From the NCBI GenBank assembly GCA_043228905.1, contig JBHGNT010000003.1, forward strand, positions 124,001-188,000: a DNA stretch of 64,000 nt, given 5' to 3'. Below are positions 1-11,537 of this stretch, in pieces. How positions within the stretch are numbered: the stretch's first letter is position 1; the number at the start of each line of letters is the position of its first letter. Origin of the DNA: Azolla caroliniana. Taxonomy: Eukaryota > Polypodiophyta. The notes under the pieces are model-generated. The model had not been told where the DNA came from. It was given only the letters and a program-made list of their open reading frames with translations, and ran no database searches. Both the position numbers and the translations under genes were made by a program.

Positions 1-229
1 GCCCCATAAGGGGTTTATATAATACATAATGTTATTCATTACATGCCCCATAAGGGGTTTATATAATACATAATGTAACGGTAAGTAATATGTCCCTTAC
101 AAAAAGAGACCGTTACATTCTTGTCACATGCACATACTCATCCTCACCCTCATATACATTACACATACCGAACAACCCCTTTAACGTGTTTTACCCTTAT
201 ACCACCCCATACAACTCCTATAGGTAACA
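1..229 (-). mobile_element. N0 left LTR, partial
   Basis: The terminus is TGTTAC on the minus strand (gtaaca ends at 229). It matches the N1 right LTR (14418-14792) read in reverse. The outer 48 bases are duplicated: the gccccataagg block occurs at 1 and again at about 45. The rest of this LTR lies to the left of the window. Confidence 0.75.
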
Positions 230-814
230 CATGGCACGCCTGTGGGACAGTGCATTCACGATGAACCCACTCGCTATGGCAACTATTAACGACTGGAACT
301 CCATCAGTCGTCTCAACGATTGGAAATCCATCGAACGGATCATAGCTCTACGATCGATAACTTCGATCATAGCATTGCTTGACTCGAACCTTCTCGTTCG
401 GTCAGCACATCGCTCAATTGGATCACACACCAATTGGCTCCTCCATTGCGGCATGGGCCTTTCATGATTCTGTTACATGTATGTGTATTTTTCGGTTTCG
501 TCATGTGAATTGAGCTTTGTATTTTGTACCCTTGGTCTCTAAAAATTTTACCCTCAAGTTTTTTTTCTTTTTTTCAAATTTTATTTTTGGCCCTTGAGTT
601 TTCGAAATTATGCATTCTGCCCTCCACTTTTTGAAATCTCACGTCATGCCCTTGAGCTTTTGAAATTTCATCTTGTCTGCCCTTTTGTTTCTGAAATTTT
701 CTCTTCATAGCCCTCTTCTCTTTCTTTCTTTGTGCGTTCTTCTCTTCTTTTGCTTCTTCTTCGTTTGCCTTTGCTTTACCTCAATCATCCGAATTGATCA
801 CACCATCTGGGATC
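230..814 (-). other. N-family conserved internal region beside the LTR
   Basis: Positions 230-530 align, reversed, with 14100-14417 of N1, so this is shared element sequence and not cargo. From about 530 to 720 it decays into a degenerate repeat of roughly 35 bases with alternating phrases such as ccctcaag and gaaattt. N1 has the equivalent at 13870-14100. The short open frames here are not genes. 720-814 is pyrimidine-rich with nothing recognisable. Confidence 0.6.
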
Positions 815-1566
815 TCAGAGGTGTTGCTTATGCGAGATTGAAGGAGATCTGAGATCATGCTCATAATCATGGTCTCTATCACGATCTTTGGAATGAGCAG
901 CCAATTGTCGCAATACTACCTTGATTGCATGTGTTATGTCCTTGATGATTCTTCCACGCTTGATCCTCCCTGTGTGAGCTTATTATCAGATCAATAATTA
1001 TACTCATGCGGTGGCGATGGCAGCGGCAACGATTGCAGTGGCATCCAATTTCTCAGCAATCTTATCGTGGTTGCCAAGATTTATATCCTCTAAAGCAGTA
1101 TACTGAGAAGAGCTAAAACTCACAATATCTCATGATGCAAATTCTGTTATACTAACATCTTCCATTTCCTCTTCTTCTTCCATAATCAGATCAGAGGTGT
1201 TGCTTATGCGAGATTGAAGGAGATCTGAGATCATGCTCATAATCATGGTCTCTATCACGATCTTTGGAATGAGCAGCCAATTGTCGCAATACTACCTTGA
1301 TTGCATGTGTTATGTCCTTGATGATTCTTCCACGCTTGATCCTCCCTGTGTGAGCTTATTATCAAATCAGTAATTATACTCATGCGGCAGCGATGGCGGC
1401 GGCAACAATTGCGGTGGCATCCAATTTCGCAGCAATCTTATCGTGGTTGCCAAAATTTATATCCTCTAAAGCAGTATACTGAGAAGAGCTAAAACTCACA
1501 ATATCTCATGATGCAAATTCTGTTATAATAACATCTTCCACTTCCTCTTCTTCTTCCATAGCCAGA
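815..1566. repeat. Two-copy tandem duplication, 376-bp unit
   Basis: Copy 1 runs 815-1190 and copy 2 runs 1191-1566. The copies start with tcagaggtgttgcttatgcg and differ by only a few substitutions, so the duplication is recent relative to the surrounding decay. It lies at the 3' side of the cargo. I do not recognise a product. Confidence 0.9.
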
Positions 1567-1764
1567 TCTTGATTTAAGAAGCTTACAGGTTGTCTTTGAT
1601 CATCGTTTTCTTCTTCTGCATAGCTCATGAGCTGAGGATTACGAAGCGAGATGTAGCTAATTCTATTTCTATGCTTTTTAATCATCTCTGTAAACAGCTC
1701 CTCCTTCTGATTCATGATTATATTATCCTCAGATTGTCCTCCCAGATTATCCGATTTGTTCTCA

Positions 1765-2170
1765 CATGCATTGGTTCTAGCAACGAAGAAGAAATCCTTA
1801 TCTCCACTGGCATCCCGAGATGCTGCTATCTTTTGTGCATGCTCCTCTGCTCGAATGACTTGCTTTCCACGCATATGGTCACATTTCTTGGGCCAGACTT
1901 GATCCTCTAGAAAGCAGCTGACTGCACTGATTGCAATCAGATCTTTGACAATCCTCTCTGTACATTCAGTGCATTACCTCCTCCAGTGTCTTCATGTGTC
2001 TACATCTGCAATGATAGGTATCTTGTAAGCAATCGCACAAATGAATCGAGCATTCATGGCCATTTCAAGTGGTTTCAAGAATCCGAAGTCTAATTTTCCC
2101 ATGAGAGAGGCAGAGAGAGCATCGTAACAACCAGGCATCAGAATGACACCATCGTCTTGGATCGGGCTGC
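1765..2170 (-). pseudogene. Captured fragment of a PEP-mutase / isocitrate-lyase superfamily gene (carboxyphosphonoenolpyruvate mutase-like)
   Basis: On the minus strand, codons from about 2156 encode MPGCYDALSA, then SLMGKLDFGF, then PIIADVDT. After a frame break at about 1992 come VKDLI, FLEDQVWPKKC, MRGKQVIRAEEHAQKIA and DFFFVARTNA. These are the active-site-region blocks of plant CPEP-mutase / petal-death-protein-like enzymes (C-C or P-C bond lyases of the isocitrate lyase superfamily). The order is conserved and no intron is visible. About 20 codons are missing between the ALSA block and SLMGK, and a stop follows VDT. The homology ends after the VARTNA block. The N- and C-terminal parts of the enzyme are absent, so it cannot encode a working enzyme. 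Sitting between N-family LTRs, it is cargo and not a resident gene. Family assignment is confident; exact parent gene unknown. Confidence 0.8.
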
Positions 2171-3181
2171 AGACCCAGGTCTTCTTCATCTTCGTCATTG
2201 TGGTATGCCACTCTCCAGCACGCCCATTTCCTTTAGCTGATATATGATCCCCCTCCCTGCTTCCATCAGTGGAGCTCAAAGCTCTGACATGAAGGAGTTC
2301 TCGCACCTTTGCCACTCCATTCTTGGCCTGGCGGGGGAGGAACAGCCGATCATCACCTGAAAGGCATGCTATGTTTTCCAGGAGGCTCAAATCCAGCATC
2401 CTTGAGCAAGAGATTTTCATGGGGCTAGTTGGTAGCTCTACCATATCCACCTCCTAATCCTCTCATATGGCATGCTCCCTGTCCCTTCTCTCTAGAGCTG
2501 CAACCTCTACTGCATTTGCTCCTGCCTGTCCAACACTTTTGTCAGCAACCCCTCCAACAATCCGGCCATGGCCTTGTACCTTCTGATGGCACTGGAGGAC
2601 GCCATGGTGATATTCTCCCTATCCTTCTTCTCATCATCATCACGGTCAAAGGTCTGGGCACTTGCATATGACGATCCTCCATTCCTCTTGTAACTTCTCC
2701 TTCACCTCATTGAGTTCCTATCGGTGGATCTTCTTGGCCTCGAGGGACTGCTTGAAAAGCTAATTCAGCTCAGCCAGTCTCAAGGGAGGCATCATGTCGA
2801 GGAGGTCCTTGATCTCCCTGATACGGACCTATAGGGCATCGATCTGGCGCTTGAGGAGGCCGATCTGCTTCACATGCAGGGATCGAGGGGGAGGGAGAGC
2901 AAGATTTGGGCTCTAAGTAGATCCCACCACATGCAGGGATCGAAGGAGAAGGAGAAGGAAAGAAGGAAGCTAAAGGAAGGACACGCAAAAGAAACACTAA
3001 AGAAGGCAAGTTCGCGAACACAGGCCCAAAGAGAAGAAGTTGGGGAAGATGAGCTCAAATAGAGTAGAAATGGATCGATTTCTTCTCTAAGGAAGTACAA
3101 GTAGGGAGTTTAGGGTTACGAGAAAGAGAAAGACATAGACCTCCTCTCAAAGGAGGGTCGTTCCACCCGGTGTGCCCAAAG
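2171..3181 (-). other. N0 remaining interior, unassigned
   Basis: On the minus strand there are charged, helix-like stretches at about 2870-2690 (QIGLLKRQIDAL, RIREIKDLLDMM) and 2640-2440, with stops between them. They look like further coiled-coil gene fragments, but I cannot name them. A 13-base block (catgcagggatcg) occurs at 2873 and 2931. The hairpin-like ctcctctcaaaggagg at about 3140 matches the one next to the N1 LTR (about 11570). Confidence 0.4.
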
Positions 3182-3531
3182 TGTTGTTGGGGTGGGGGGG
3201 GGGGGGTGAAGCCAGTGAAACCTAGAATGGCTTCCCCCCCTCCCAAGGAAGTTATGATAGAGAGAGAGAGAGAGAAAAGGAGAGTGAAAATCAGAAATGA
3301 CACAAAAATATGAGAGGGGAAAAAGTTATATTCATTATGTGCCCCATAAGGGGTTTATATAATACATAATGTAACGGTAAATAATATGTCCGTTACATTC
3401 TTGTTACATGCACATAATTATGCATGTGCTCACACATACTCATCCTCACACTCATATACATTACACATACCAAACAACCCCTTTAATGTGTTTTATCCTT
3501 ATACCACCCCGTACAACTCCTACGGGTAACA
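3182..3531 (-). mobile_element. N0 right LTR
   Basis: It runs from TGTTG at 3182 to GTAACA at 3531 (350 bp). The inner-end tract is a run of G at about 3194-3208, followed by tgaagcc...ggcttc, the family's LTR-end hairpin. A (GA)n run lies at 3255-3275. It is directly parallel with the LTR at 1-229. Confidence 0.8.
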
Positions 3532-4127
3532 GAGGACACCGACACGGATGTCGGGATGGTGGGGCTCTCTACCATGAGAGAATACAACAGGCAAGGGCGA
3601 AACAAGAAGAATGTAATGTGGTCACTTAAGAACCGAGACACGTATTCGAAGGAGGTCAACGTCGACGTACGGGTGGAACCTTAGGAAGGTAAGCACGGAA
3701 CGGAGGGAGACGGCACACCGAGCTGCCTAGGTCGAGGAGACGGTCGGGTCGAAAGAGGCACGTGCAAGGTGCATAACGAACAGTGTCCGGCACGTGGCCA
3801 GAAGTCCAATCAGAGGACATGTACGGTGGACAAAGGAAGATTGGTTGGATCTGCGACATCATTCCAAAGGTCTACTACAACCGGCCAAGGAGAATGGTGC
3901 GAGCACCGAATATGGTGGATCGTATGGAGCCGATGTTTCGAGGACATGTGGCGGATACGATGGATCGGGTGGCTACGGTGGTTCAGGTAGAAAGGTTGGG
4001 CATGCTCGAAGTGGAAGACGAAGTCAACGAGGGGGCAGACGAACTTGGGTGATCACCATTACCGAAAACCTCACCTCTTCCCCTTTCTTGGCACATACCG
4101 GTAGATGTGCGGTTTGGTGGGGGTGGA
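3532..4127 (+). pseudogene. Element P: decayed 3' end of a gypsy pol
   Basis: Only the last part is interpretable. The block LGTYR, stop, MCG at about 4088-4110 followed by the purine tract gtttggtgggggtgga parallels the C-terminus and polypurine tract of element S (54650-54683). Upstream there are short open frames (3783-4052 is 89 codons), low-complexity Gly/Arg reading in another frame, and no domain I can support. N0 interrupts P at 3531, so the rest of P lies left of the window. Confidence 0.5.
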
Positions 4128-4937
4128 TGTCGTGAGGATTTTCGGCTATGGTGAGAAATTTGCATGGGACAAATAAAACGGGATTGTGCAACATTGCACA
4201 TTAACTTAGTAATTGTAAATGAGAATAAGAAAACAAATGTATAGGGAAGGGTGAAATGTAAGGTGCTAAAGTACACCACAAAGCTCATGATGTGTAAATG
4301 TGATGTGCACTTAGGTGCACATGCACATGTAGACTAAGGGGAGTGCATGGGAGTAAGGGTGTAATAAGTAGAAGGCATGGTGATGTGTGTGAAAATGAGA
4401 GGAGAGGGAGTTAAGGCCCCATCAATCTCTCCTCCTAAGATTAAGGAAAATATTATTCTTCGAAAAGAGAGGAGTATTTGGCCCCTCCCTTTTCTAATAA
4501 GCCTTACCCTTTTCCATTATAAAAGGGGATGAAGGGTCGCCATTTTGTTGTTTCGAGGTAGACCATTAGGGTTTTAGTTCTTCTTCATCTTATCCATATT
4601 TCGTTTTACGGTTTCTGTTTGGTCATCATGGTAGTAGTTAGGAAGGTTTAGGGTTTCCTTATCTTTCTCTTTAGTCATTGTCGTTTCTTTTAATTGTGCT
4701 AAAGTCCGGCCTAAATGGTCGCGGTTGTAATCATTTAGTGACATCATGCCTTATAATGGAATTAGCTTGATGAACCTTGTCTCCATCTATTTCTCTACCG
4801 TGTTAATCTCTTCTTCTTTCTCCTACCTTTTGAGCTCGAAGGTCGTAAGGAATAAACTTTCATTTCCCCTCTACTCCCTAGTCCAAGACCCCCATGGTTC
4901 CCCTCTATCTGACACACACGCGTGGATTTCTACGACA
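4128..4937 (+). mobile_element. Element P 3' LTR
   Basis: It starts TGTCG directly after a polypurine tract and ends CGACA at 4937 (810 bp, inverted 5-base termini). A TATA-like cattataaaagggg lies at about 4514-4528. Immediately right of 4937 the minus-strand protease region of Gm resumes, so P inserted into Gm. The right TSD would be acgtc (4938-4942). No HSE array was noticed in it. Confidence 0.7.
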
Positions 4938-5246
4938 ACGTCTCTTGTACACAGAAATGTTGGTATATCTCCACATCACCAGCCCTCACCTTAAGGTTCA
5001 GACATCCCCATGAAGCTCTTCTATCACGCGGATCGTCGTGAGTGTCTTCTAATCGTGCTTTGTGTTGATCGGCCACCGTCCCTTCTTGTAGAAGTCCATC
5101 GACATCAGATTTATCTCCAATCCGTGGTCGATCAATGCCACCACCAGCTCCTGCACATCACTGATCCAGACCGATGTCCCCGTCGTAGCTCTTGCCCAGT
5201 GCGGTTTTATGGAGTGACTTCTGGCATGTTCTTCCTCGGTCACAAC
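4938..5246 (-). pseudogene. Gm gypsy protease fragment
   Basis: On the minus strand 5243-5049 encodes TEEEHARS, then ELVVALIDHGLEINLMS and FYKKGRWPI, a retropepsin-like aspartic protease core with D-H-G as the catalytic triad. A frameshift follows at about 5005 and then a VQETLS block cut at 4938 by the P LTR. The homologous region in S reads LIDxxxEINLMS (18660, 58560). Its upstream half resumes at 10600 across copia C1. Confidence 0.75.
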
Positions 5247-5905
5247 TGTTAGGATCTCGGTCCCTCCGGATGGGATACGAAGACCCGGTGAGAACCGGAT
5301 GAGGAGTACCTGGCAACGGAAGACCTAGTGAGAACCGGATGTGGAGTACCCCGCAAGCAAGACCCGGTGAGAACAAAATGATGAGTACCCGGCAAGGAAG
5401 GCCCGGTGAGAACCGGATGATGCAGGCCCGGTGAGAACCTCTCATCGGATGAAAGGGACATATACGTAAATATGTTCCAGAGAGCCCACTAGGGCTATAT
5501 TTGTAAATAGCCCGAAAGGCATATTAGTATAAATATGACCTAGGGCAAACTCAATGTAAGATGATGATAGAGTTATTGGTGTAACTCTTGTACAACACGT
5601 AAGAGTGAGAGAGAGAGAGAGCGATATACAATGATTGTGTCTCTCTTGTAACCGTTGCTAGGCGAAGATTGTGAGCAAGAGGTCGTTGCCTCTGTGCTCC
5701 TTGTTGTATTACTTGACATAGTGATAGTTTGGAGTTTGTGGACTCTCGTAGTTTTTCCCTCTCAGGGTTTTCCACGTTAACATCATGTGTATTCTCTTTC
5801 TGTTTTTGTGTACTTACCTCCATTCCCATTTCTTCTGTGTTTGATTGTCATCAAGTGATCTACACTTCGGTTGTAACCGGAGATTATTCCGCTTATATCT
5901 CGTCA
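5247..5905 (+). mobile_element. C1 5' LTR
   Basis: It starts TGTTAGG and ends CGTCA. U3 holds degenerate repeats of a gaaGaCCCGGTGAGAACCGG-type unit (about 5278-5440). The core block TATAAATATGAC (about 5531) followed by agggcaaac is shared by the LTRs of C1-C4 and the solo LTR at 34012, which marks it as the common promoter. The adjacent primer site starts at 5909. Confidence 0.88.
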
Positions 5906-5936
5906 AACTGGTATCAGAGCGAAACGACACAAAAAA

Positions 5937-8900
5937 ATGGACGATTCATTGGGAGGCATGTTCAAGCTCACCGGCTCCAACTACTTAATGTGGAAGTCGA
6001 AGAGGAGGGACATGCTCGTGGTTAAAGATCTTTGGTTGCCGGTTCAGTTCGGGGACAATAGATCGGACAAGATCGATGCCACAATATGGGAGGTGATGCA
6101 CATGAAGACAACGACATACATACGGTGCTTCATCGACATGATCCTATACAACAACTTCAATGAAGAGAGCAAGCCTCATGAGCTCTGGGAGAATATTGCA
6201 TTATGTTTCAAAACAGAAATGTTGTTAATCAAGTTTCGGCATTTCGGAAGCTAGTAAGACTTCGGTACCAAGATGGCTCTAGCATGGCGGAGCACATGAA
6301 TGCCTCCCAGGGGCTGATCCACCAGGCAACATCATTGGAAGTACCTCTCGCCGATGAGGTACTAGCACTACTCCTGCTCGGTTCCCTCCCAGATAGCTGG
6401 GAGACGTTGGTTATCACTTTGGGCAACGCCGGGCTGGAAGGGAAACGGTTATCCCTAGCAAGACTGAAGTCGAGCTTGCTAGATGAGGAGGCGCGTCAGA
6501 AAGACAAGGATACGAGCTCCAACTCCAAAGCGCTCCTTACCGAATTGGAACGCGGAAGACAAAGGAACCGTAGTCCCCAGAACCGGGAAAAGTCGGGGAC
6601 ACGGTCAAAGTCAAGGGGGAGGCCTACTTGCTTTTATTGTGGCAAGCCGAGACACTTCCAGAAGAACTGTGGGCACTTCCGAAAAGACAAGGAAACCGAC
6701 GGTACCAAGTCGAAGCGGACACCAGACCGGAATGGTAAAGACAAGAGGGGACCGGACCGGAAGGGAACGACGACAATCACGGCAAGTGAAGAAGAGTTGA
6801 TGCTCATCACCGAGGAGAGTGAGTTGAACCTTGCTGGCGACGAGACAACGTGGGTTGTCGATTCCGGAGCATCGTTCCACCTTACCCCCGACCGAAAATG
6901 CTTCTCATCCTACACAGCCGGTGATCACGACTGTGTCCGGATGGGGAATGAAGGTACATGCCGAATTGTTGGCATAGGAGACATGTGGTTGACAACACCA
7001 ACCGGATGCAAGCTGTTGTTGAAGGATGTCCGACATGTTCCGGAGGTTCGACTGTACCTGATATCAACCGTCGGCTAGATGATGAAGGCTACATGGGTAG
7101 CATCCAGAACGGAGTCATGAAATTTAGCAAAGGGAGCTTGATAGTGGCTCAGGCCCGGAAGGTCAACACGTTGTACCTGATGAATGCCAGTTATGCCCAG
7201 AAGAAGTGAACGTGGCATCCGACACTGCCGGTGAGCTGTGGCACAAGAGACTATGTCACATGAGCGTGAAGGGGATGAAGAGGCTTGCCGATGACAACCT
7301 CATTCCGGTGAAGAACATGCATCTTGAGAGGTGCACCGATTGCCTAGCCAATAAACAAAACCAAACGTCCTTACGATCAAGGCCACCGATGAGACGTAAT
7401 GCACCATTGGAGTTGGTGCATACCGATGTGTGTCAAGTGGACACAAAGTCCCATGCCGGAGCGCAGTACTTCATGACATTCATAGATGTCCACAACAGGA
7501 GGCTGTGGGCCACACCGTTGAAGTCAAAGGATCAGGTGTTATCCGTCTTCAAGGAGCTCCATGCAAGAGTGGAAAGAGAAACCGGACGGAAGCTGAAGAC
7601 AGTTTGAGCAGATAACGGAGGAGATTATCGGGGGCAGTTCGAGGAGTATTGTCGCTCAAAGGGAATCCGGCTCGAATTTACCGTGCCGAAGACGCCGGAA
7701 CTAAACGGGCTGGCCGAGAGGATGAACCGGACCATAATGGAGAGGTTCTGGAGTATGCTAGCACATGCTAATCTACCCAAGACGTTTTGGGCTGAGGCGC
7801 TGTCGACAGCAACGTATGTGATAAACAGATCAACCTTAGTGCCCTTGGATGGAGACACGCCGCAAAAGGTGTGGACCGGTAAGGAAGTGTCCTACCGGCA
7901 TCTGAAGGTGCTCGGGTGTCTCGCGTACGTTCATGTTGCTAAGGACCTGAGAGGAAAGTTGGATCCAAAGACCCGACCATGCATATTCCTCGGATACGGC
8001 GATGATGAGTTCGGCTACCGAGTGTGGGACCCGGTTGACAAGAAGGTTTTCCGGAGTCGAGATATTATCTTCATGGAGGACAAGACTCTTGCCGACTGGG
8101 AGTCGGAGAAGAAGATAATGAACTCCGATGAGATTCAGACCCACCTGGCTAAGAGCCAGTTGACACTCAAGGAACCAGCCGGTTACGGTGAGGATACCGA
8201 ACCGGTAGAAGAAGAAGTAGAGGAAGCTGAAACCGGAACCGGCCAAGACCCCGAATCGGATTCGGATGAAGAACAAATAGAGGAGCCGGTTGCCGAAAGC
8301 CAAAGACGGAGATATCCTCTCAGAGAGAGAAGGGCCCCCCGGAGATTTCCGTATGCAGAGCATGTGCTGCGGACTTATGAGGGGGAGCCGGAAAGCTTCG
8401 AAAAGCAAAGGATGACACCCATAGCCGAAAGTGGTTGAGTGTCATGCAGGAGGAGATGGATTCCCTGCATGAGAACCACACGTATGAATTGGTAGAGTTG
8501 CCGAAAGGAAAGAGGGCACTCCGAAACAAGTGGGTGTACAAGTTGAAACCGGGAGATGCCGACAACCCCTCAAGGTACAAAGCCAGGATCGTGGTAAAGG
8601 GGTTCCAGTAGAAGAAGGGTGTGGACTTCGACGAGATATTTGCCCCGGTAGTAAAGATGACTTCCATCCGGACGGTGTTGAGCATAGCGGCAAGCATGGA
8701 CCTCGAGGTAGAGTAGATAGACGTGAAGACGACGTTCCTCCACGGCGACCCCGAAGAGGAGATCTACATGCAGCAACCGGAGGGATTTGTGAAGAAAGGG
8801 AAGGAGCACCTGGTTTGCCAGTTAAAAATGAGCCTCTACGGGTTGAAGCAGGCTCCCAGGCAATGGTACCGGAAGTTTGACTCCTTCGTGACCGATCAAG

Positions 8901-9928
8901 GGTACCACAAGACTTAGACCGATCACTTCGTATTTGTGAAGAAGTTGAAAGGTGGAGACTTCTTGATACTCGTCTTGTACGAGACCAAGTCAAGATACGG
9001 ATGCTAAAGAAGGCCCTGAACCAGACCTTCTCAATGAAAGACTTGGGTTCGGCAAGACAGATACTGGGGATGCATATCATCCAGGACCGGCCAACGAAGC
9101 AATTGTGGTTGTCACAGGAGAAGTACGTGACAAAGGTGCTTCAGCGGTTCAACATGTCAGATGTGAAATCGGTCGGATCGACACTTCTAGCAAACTGCAA
9201 GTTATCCGGTAAGCAAGGCCCGAAGACGAAGGCAGAGAAGGCAGATATGATGAAGATACCATATGTCTCTGCCGTCTAGAGCTTAATGTACGCAATGGTG
9301 TGTACCCGACCGGATATCGGATATGCAGTCGGAGTGGTGAGCCGGTTCATGAGCAATCCCGGCAAGGAGCACTAGAATGCGGTAAAATGGATACTCCGAT
9401 ACTTGAAAGGCACCTCAAGTATGTGTCTCCGATTCGGCTCCGATAAACCCTAACTTGACGATTTCACCGATTTGGATGTCAGCTGATGCAGATACCAGCC
9501 AGTCAACATCCGGATATGTCATGACATATGCGTGGGGAGTTGTTTCGTGGCAATCGAGGCTGCAGAAGACGATTGCGTTGTCAACCACGGAAGCGGAGTA
9601 CATGGCGGTTGTGGAAGCCGACAAGGAAATACTATGGATGAAGGACTTCATCGAGGAGCTAGGGATCCGGCAAGAGGAATACCGGCTCTATTGCGACAGT
9701 CAAAGTGCCATCCACCTTGTGAAGAACGCAGTGTATCATTCCAGGACGAAGCACATCTAGCGGAGGTACCATTGGATTTGGGAGCGAGTAGAAGACCGAG
9801 AGTTCGTGCTGACGAAGATCCACACAGAGGAGAACGGGTCGGATATGTTGACCAAGGTGCTTACACCCGACAAGCTGGACGCATGCCAGAAGTGGATCAG
9901 ACTGACGAGGCCTCCCATGCCGGAGTGA
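5937..9928 (+). pseudogene. C1 gag-pol relic
   Basis: Gag starts MDDSLGGMFKLTGSNY at 5937. A one-base loss near 6200 shifts frame. The zinc knuckle is CFYCGKPRHFQKNC (about 6636-6677; conserved Gly before His is Arg). The protease VVDSGASFHLTP is intact (about 6855). Integrase (HHCC about 7230-7350, DDE core 7410-7730) is stopped by TGA at 7605. Frame breaks also lie near 7075, 7195 and 8405. The RT has TAG at 8609, 8714 and 8915. About 25 bases are missing at 8980, removing the catalytic YVDDMLIVG segment present at the same point in C2, C3 and C4. RNase H has TAG near 9277, 9373 and 9757. Many stops are CAG to TAG or CGA to TGA changes, which suggests long silencing and methylation decay. 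Confidence 0.92.
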
Positions 9929-9938
9929 AGGGGGAGTT

Positions 9939-10599
9939 TGTTAGGATCTCGGTCCCTCCGGATGGGATACGAAGACCCGGTGAGAACCGGATGAGGAGTA
10001 CCCGACAACGGAAGACCCGGTGAGAACCGAACGTGGAGTACTCGGCAAGGAAGACCCGGTGAGAACCGGATGATGAGTACCCGGCAAGGAAGGCCCGGTG
10101 AGAACCGGATGATGCAAGCCCGGTGAGAACCTCTCATCGGATGAAAGGGACATATATGTAAATATGTTCTAGAGAGCCCACTAGGGCTATATTTGTAAAT
10201 AGCCCGAAAGGCATATTAGTATAAATATGACCTAGGGCAAACTCAATGTAAGATGATGATAGAGTTATTGGTGTAACTCTTGTACAGCACGTAAGAGTGA
10301 GAGAGAGAGAGAGAGCGATATACAATGATTGTGTCTCTATTGTAACCGTCACTAAGCGAAGATTGTGAGCAAGAGGTCGTTGCCTCTGTGCTCCTTGTTG
10401 TATTACTTGACATAGTGATAGTTTGGAGTCTGTGGACTCCCGTGGTTTTTCCCTCTCAGGGTTTTCCACGTTAACATCATGTGTATTCTCTTTCTGTTTT
10501 TGTGTACTTACCTCCATTCCCATTTCTTCTGTGTTTGATTGTCATCAAGTGATCTAAGCTTCGGTTGTAGCCGGAGATTATTCCGCTTATTTCTCGTCA
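9939..10599 (+). mobile_element. C1 3' LTR
   Basis: A direct copy of 5247-5905, preceded by the purine tract gaagggggagtt. It has the same CCCGGTGAGAACC repeats and TATAAATATGAC core. There are several substitutions between the two LTRs, consistent with an old insertion. Confidence 0.9.
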
Positions 10600-11208
10600 A
10601 CCACCTCATCGATATGGATCGCTTTTCCCTTGACCAACTTCTCCCACTCCGGCTCCAACGAAAGTCGCTATTTTTTCACGAGGTCGACGATAGAATCATA
10701 GAACTCCTTCATGGTTATCCCAAATACCTCAATCAGGGTGAGTGAGTTCCACCCGGCTGTCAAGGATTCATTCCTCCAAGACCTTCCGCAGGTCCATCGC
10801 TCTCTCTATCTCCGAGCTCCTTCTCTTGTGACCCGGCCTGACCCTCGTCATTTTTTCTCATACCGCTCCAAGTCTCATACCGGTTGGAAGGACCAGCCCC
10901 TCCGTCTTTTCCAGCCCATTTGTCTTCAACCAGAACTTCGTAGTTCTAGCACGTGGCTTCCATGAAGCCAGTTCTCTCCTCTACTGAATCGTTCCAACCA
11001 GTGACCACTTGGACACTCCTCTCCGCGCGGTTCGCTTCCTCCTTCACAAGCTTCTTTCCGGAGAACCCTTCAAGCACCACCGTCTAGAGCCCGGTGTCTT
11101 TCGTTGTCTTGTCGTTCTCCTCTCCAACTCAGATACTGGGCGATGCCTAATAATGGACGGTCTCGGTGTGCCGCACCACAGCCTCCTCCATCAACCCTTT
11201 CATTCCGT
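10600..11208 (-). pseudogene. Gm gypsy gag-protease linker fragment
   Basis: Minus-strand reading from 11208: MKGLMEEAVVRHTETVHY, then a decayed stretch (VLVEDKWAGKDG, MKEFYDSIVDLV, WEKLVKGKAIHIDEVV) that runs into the protease fragment at 5246 once C1 is removed. MKGLMEEA continues the GRG motif found at 14793 on the other side of N1. Several stops are present. Confidence 0.65.
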
Positions 11209-11537
11209 TGTTACCCATAAGAATATGTTGGGAGGCATAAGGGGTGGAACACGATAATGTGACTGATGTGTATGTGTAATGTGTATGAGTGTGTGAGGAT
11301 GAGTATGTGTATGAACACATGCACATTTGTGTGCATGTGTACAAAAGTGAGAGAGTGGCTCAGTAATGTAACTCCTTGCTTGTCTCATTCTTTTGTAACG
11401 GTTACCTCATGTACTATATAAACCCCTTATGGGCCATGTAATGAATATAGTTTTTTCCCCTCTCATATTAGTGTCATTCCTACACGCAACACGCAATCGC
11501 CCTTGGGAGGGGGGGGTTCAGCCCCCACCTATTAACA
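11209..11537 (+). mobile_element. N1 left LTR
   Basis: It starts TGTTACCC and ends TAACA. TATATAAA at 11415-11422 is followed by ccccttatggg. Just inside is ctttTGGCATGCC, a possible primer site with unassigned tRNA, then a ccttccttgacaggaag hairpin at about 11570 that is shared with N0. Confidence 0.78.

Larger units (their letters stand above)
1..3531 (-). mobile_element. N0: cargo-carrying LTR element without gag-pol (left end outside window)
   Basis: Two direct LTR copies (1-229, cut by the window edge, and 3182-3531) bound 2.95 kb with no retroviral domain. The same LTR family bounds N1 at 11209-14792 in inverted orientation. The interior holds a host gene fragment (1765-2170) and a tandem duplication (815-1566). 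Strand is inferred from the LTR core TATATAAA box, which on the minus strand would drive transcription through the cargo. Primer-site evidence does not settle it, because a TGG-starting candidate site lies near the inner end of both LTRs and no clear polypurine tract is visible. N0 sits inside element P; the right flank 3532-3536 (gagga) is one side of its expected TSD. Confidence 0.7.
5247..10599 (+). mobile_element. C1: full-length but dead Tnt1-like Ty1/copia element
   Basis: The LTRs are 5247-5905 (659 bp) and 9939-10599 (661 bp). The primer site TGGTATCAGAGC lies at 5909-5920, complementary to initiator Met-tRNA, and a polypurine tract lies at about 9926-9938. The order gag-PR-IN-RT-RH makes it copia. 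The flanking 5-mers acaac and accac are a once-mutated TSD. The Gm protease reads on from one side to the other when C1 is removed. Confidence 0.93.

Noticed and set aside
3194-3208. G-run as a quadruplex regulatory element
   Set aside because: It is the degenerate arm of the N-family LTR hairpin and a likely slippage product; no independent support.
3783-4135. Gly-rich frame at 3794-4135 as a glycine-rich RNA-binding protein
   Set aside because: It is only one of three overlapping frames in decayed P pol, with no RNP motif, and ends at the LTR.
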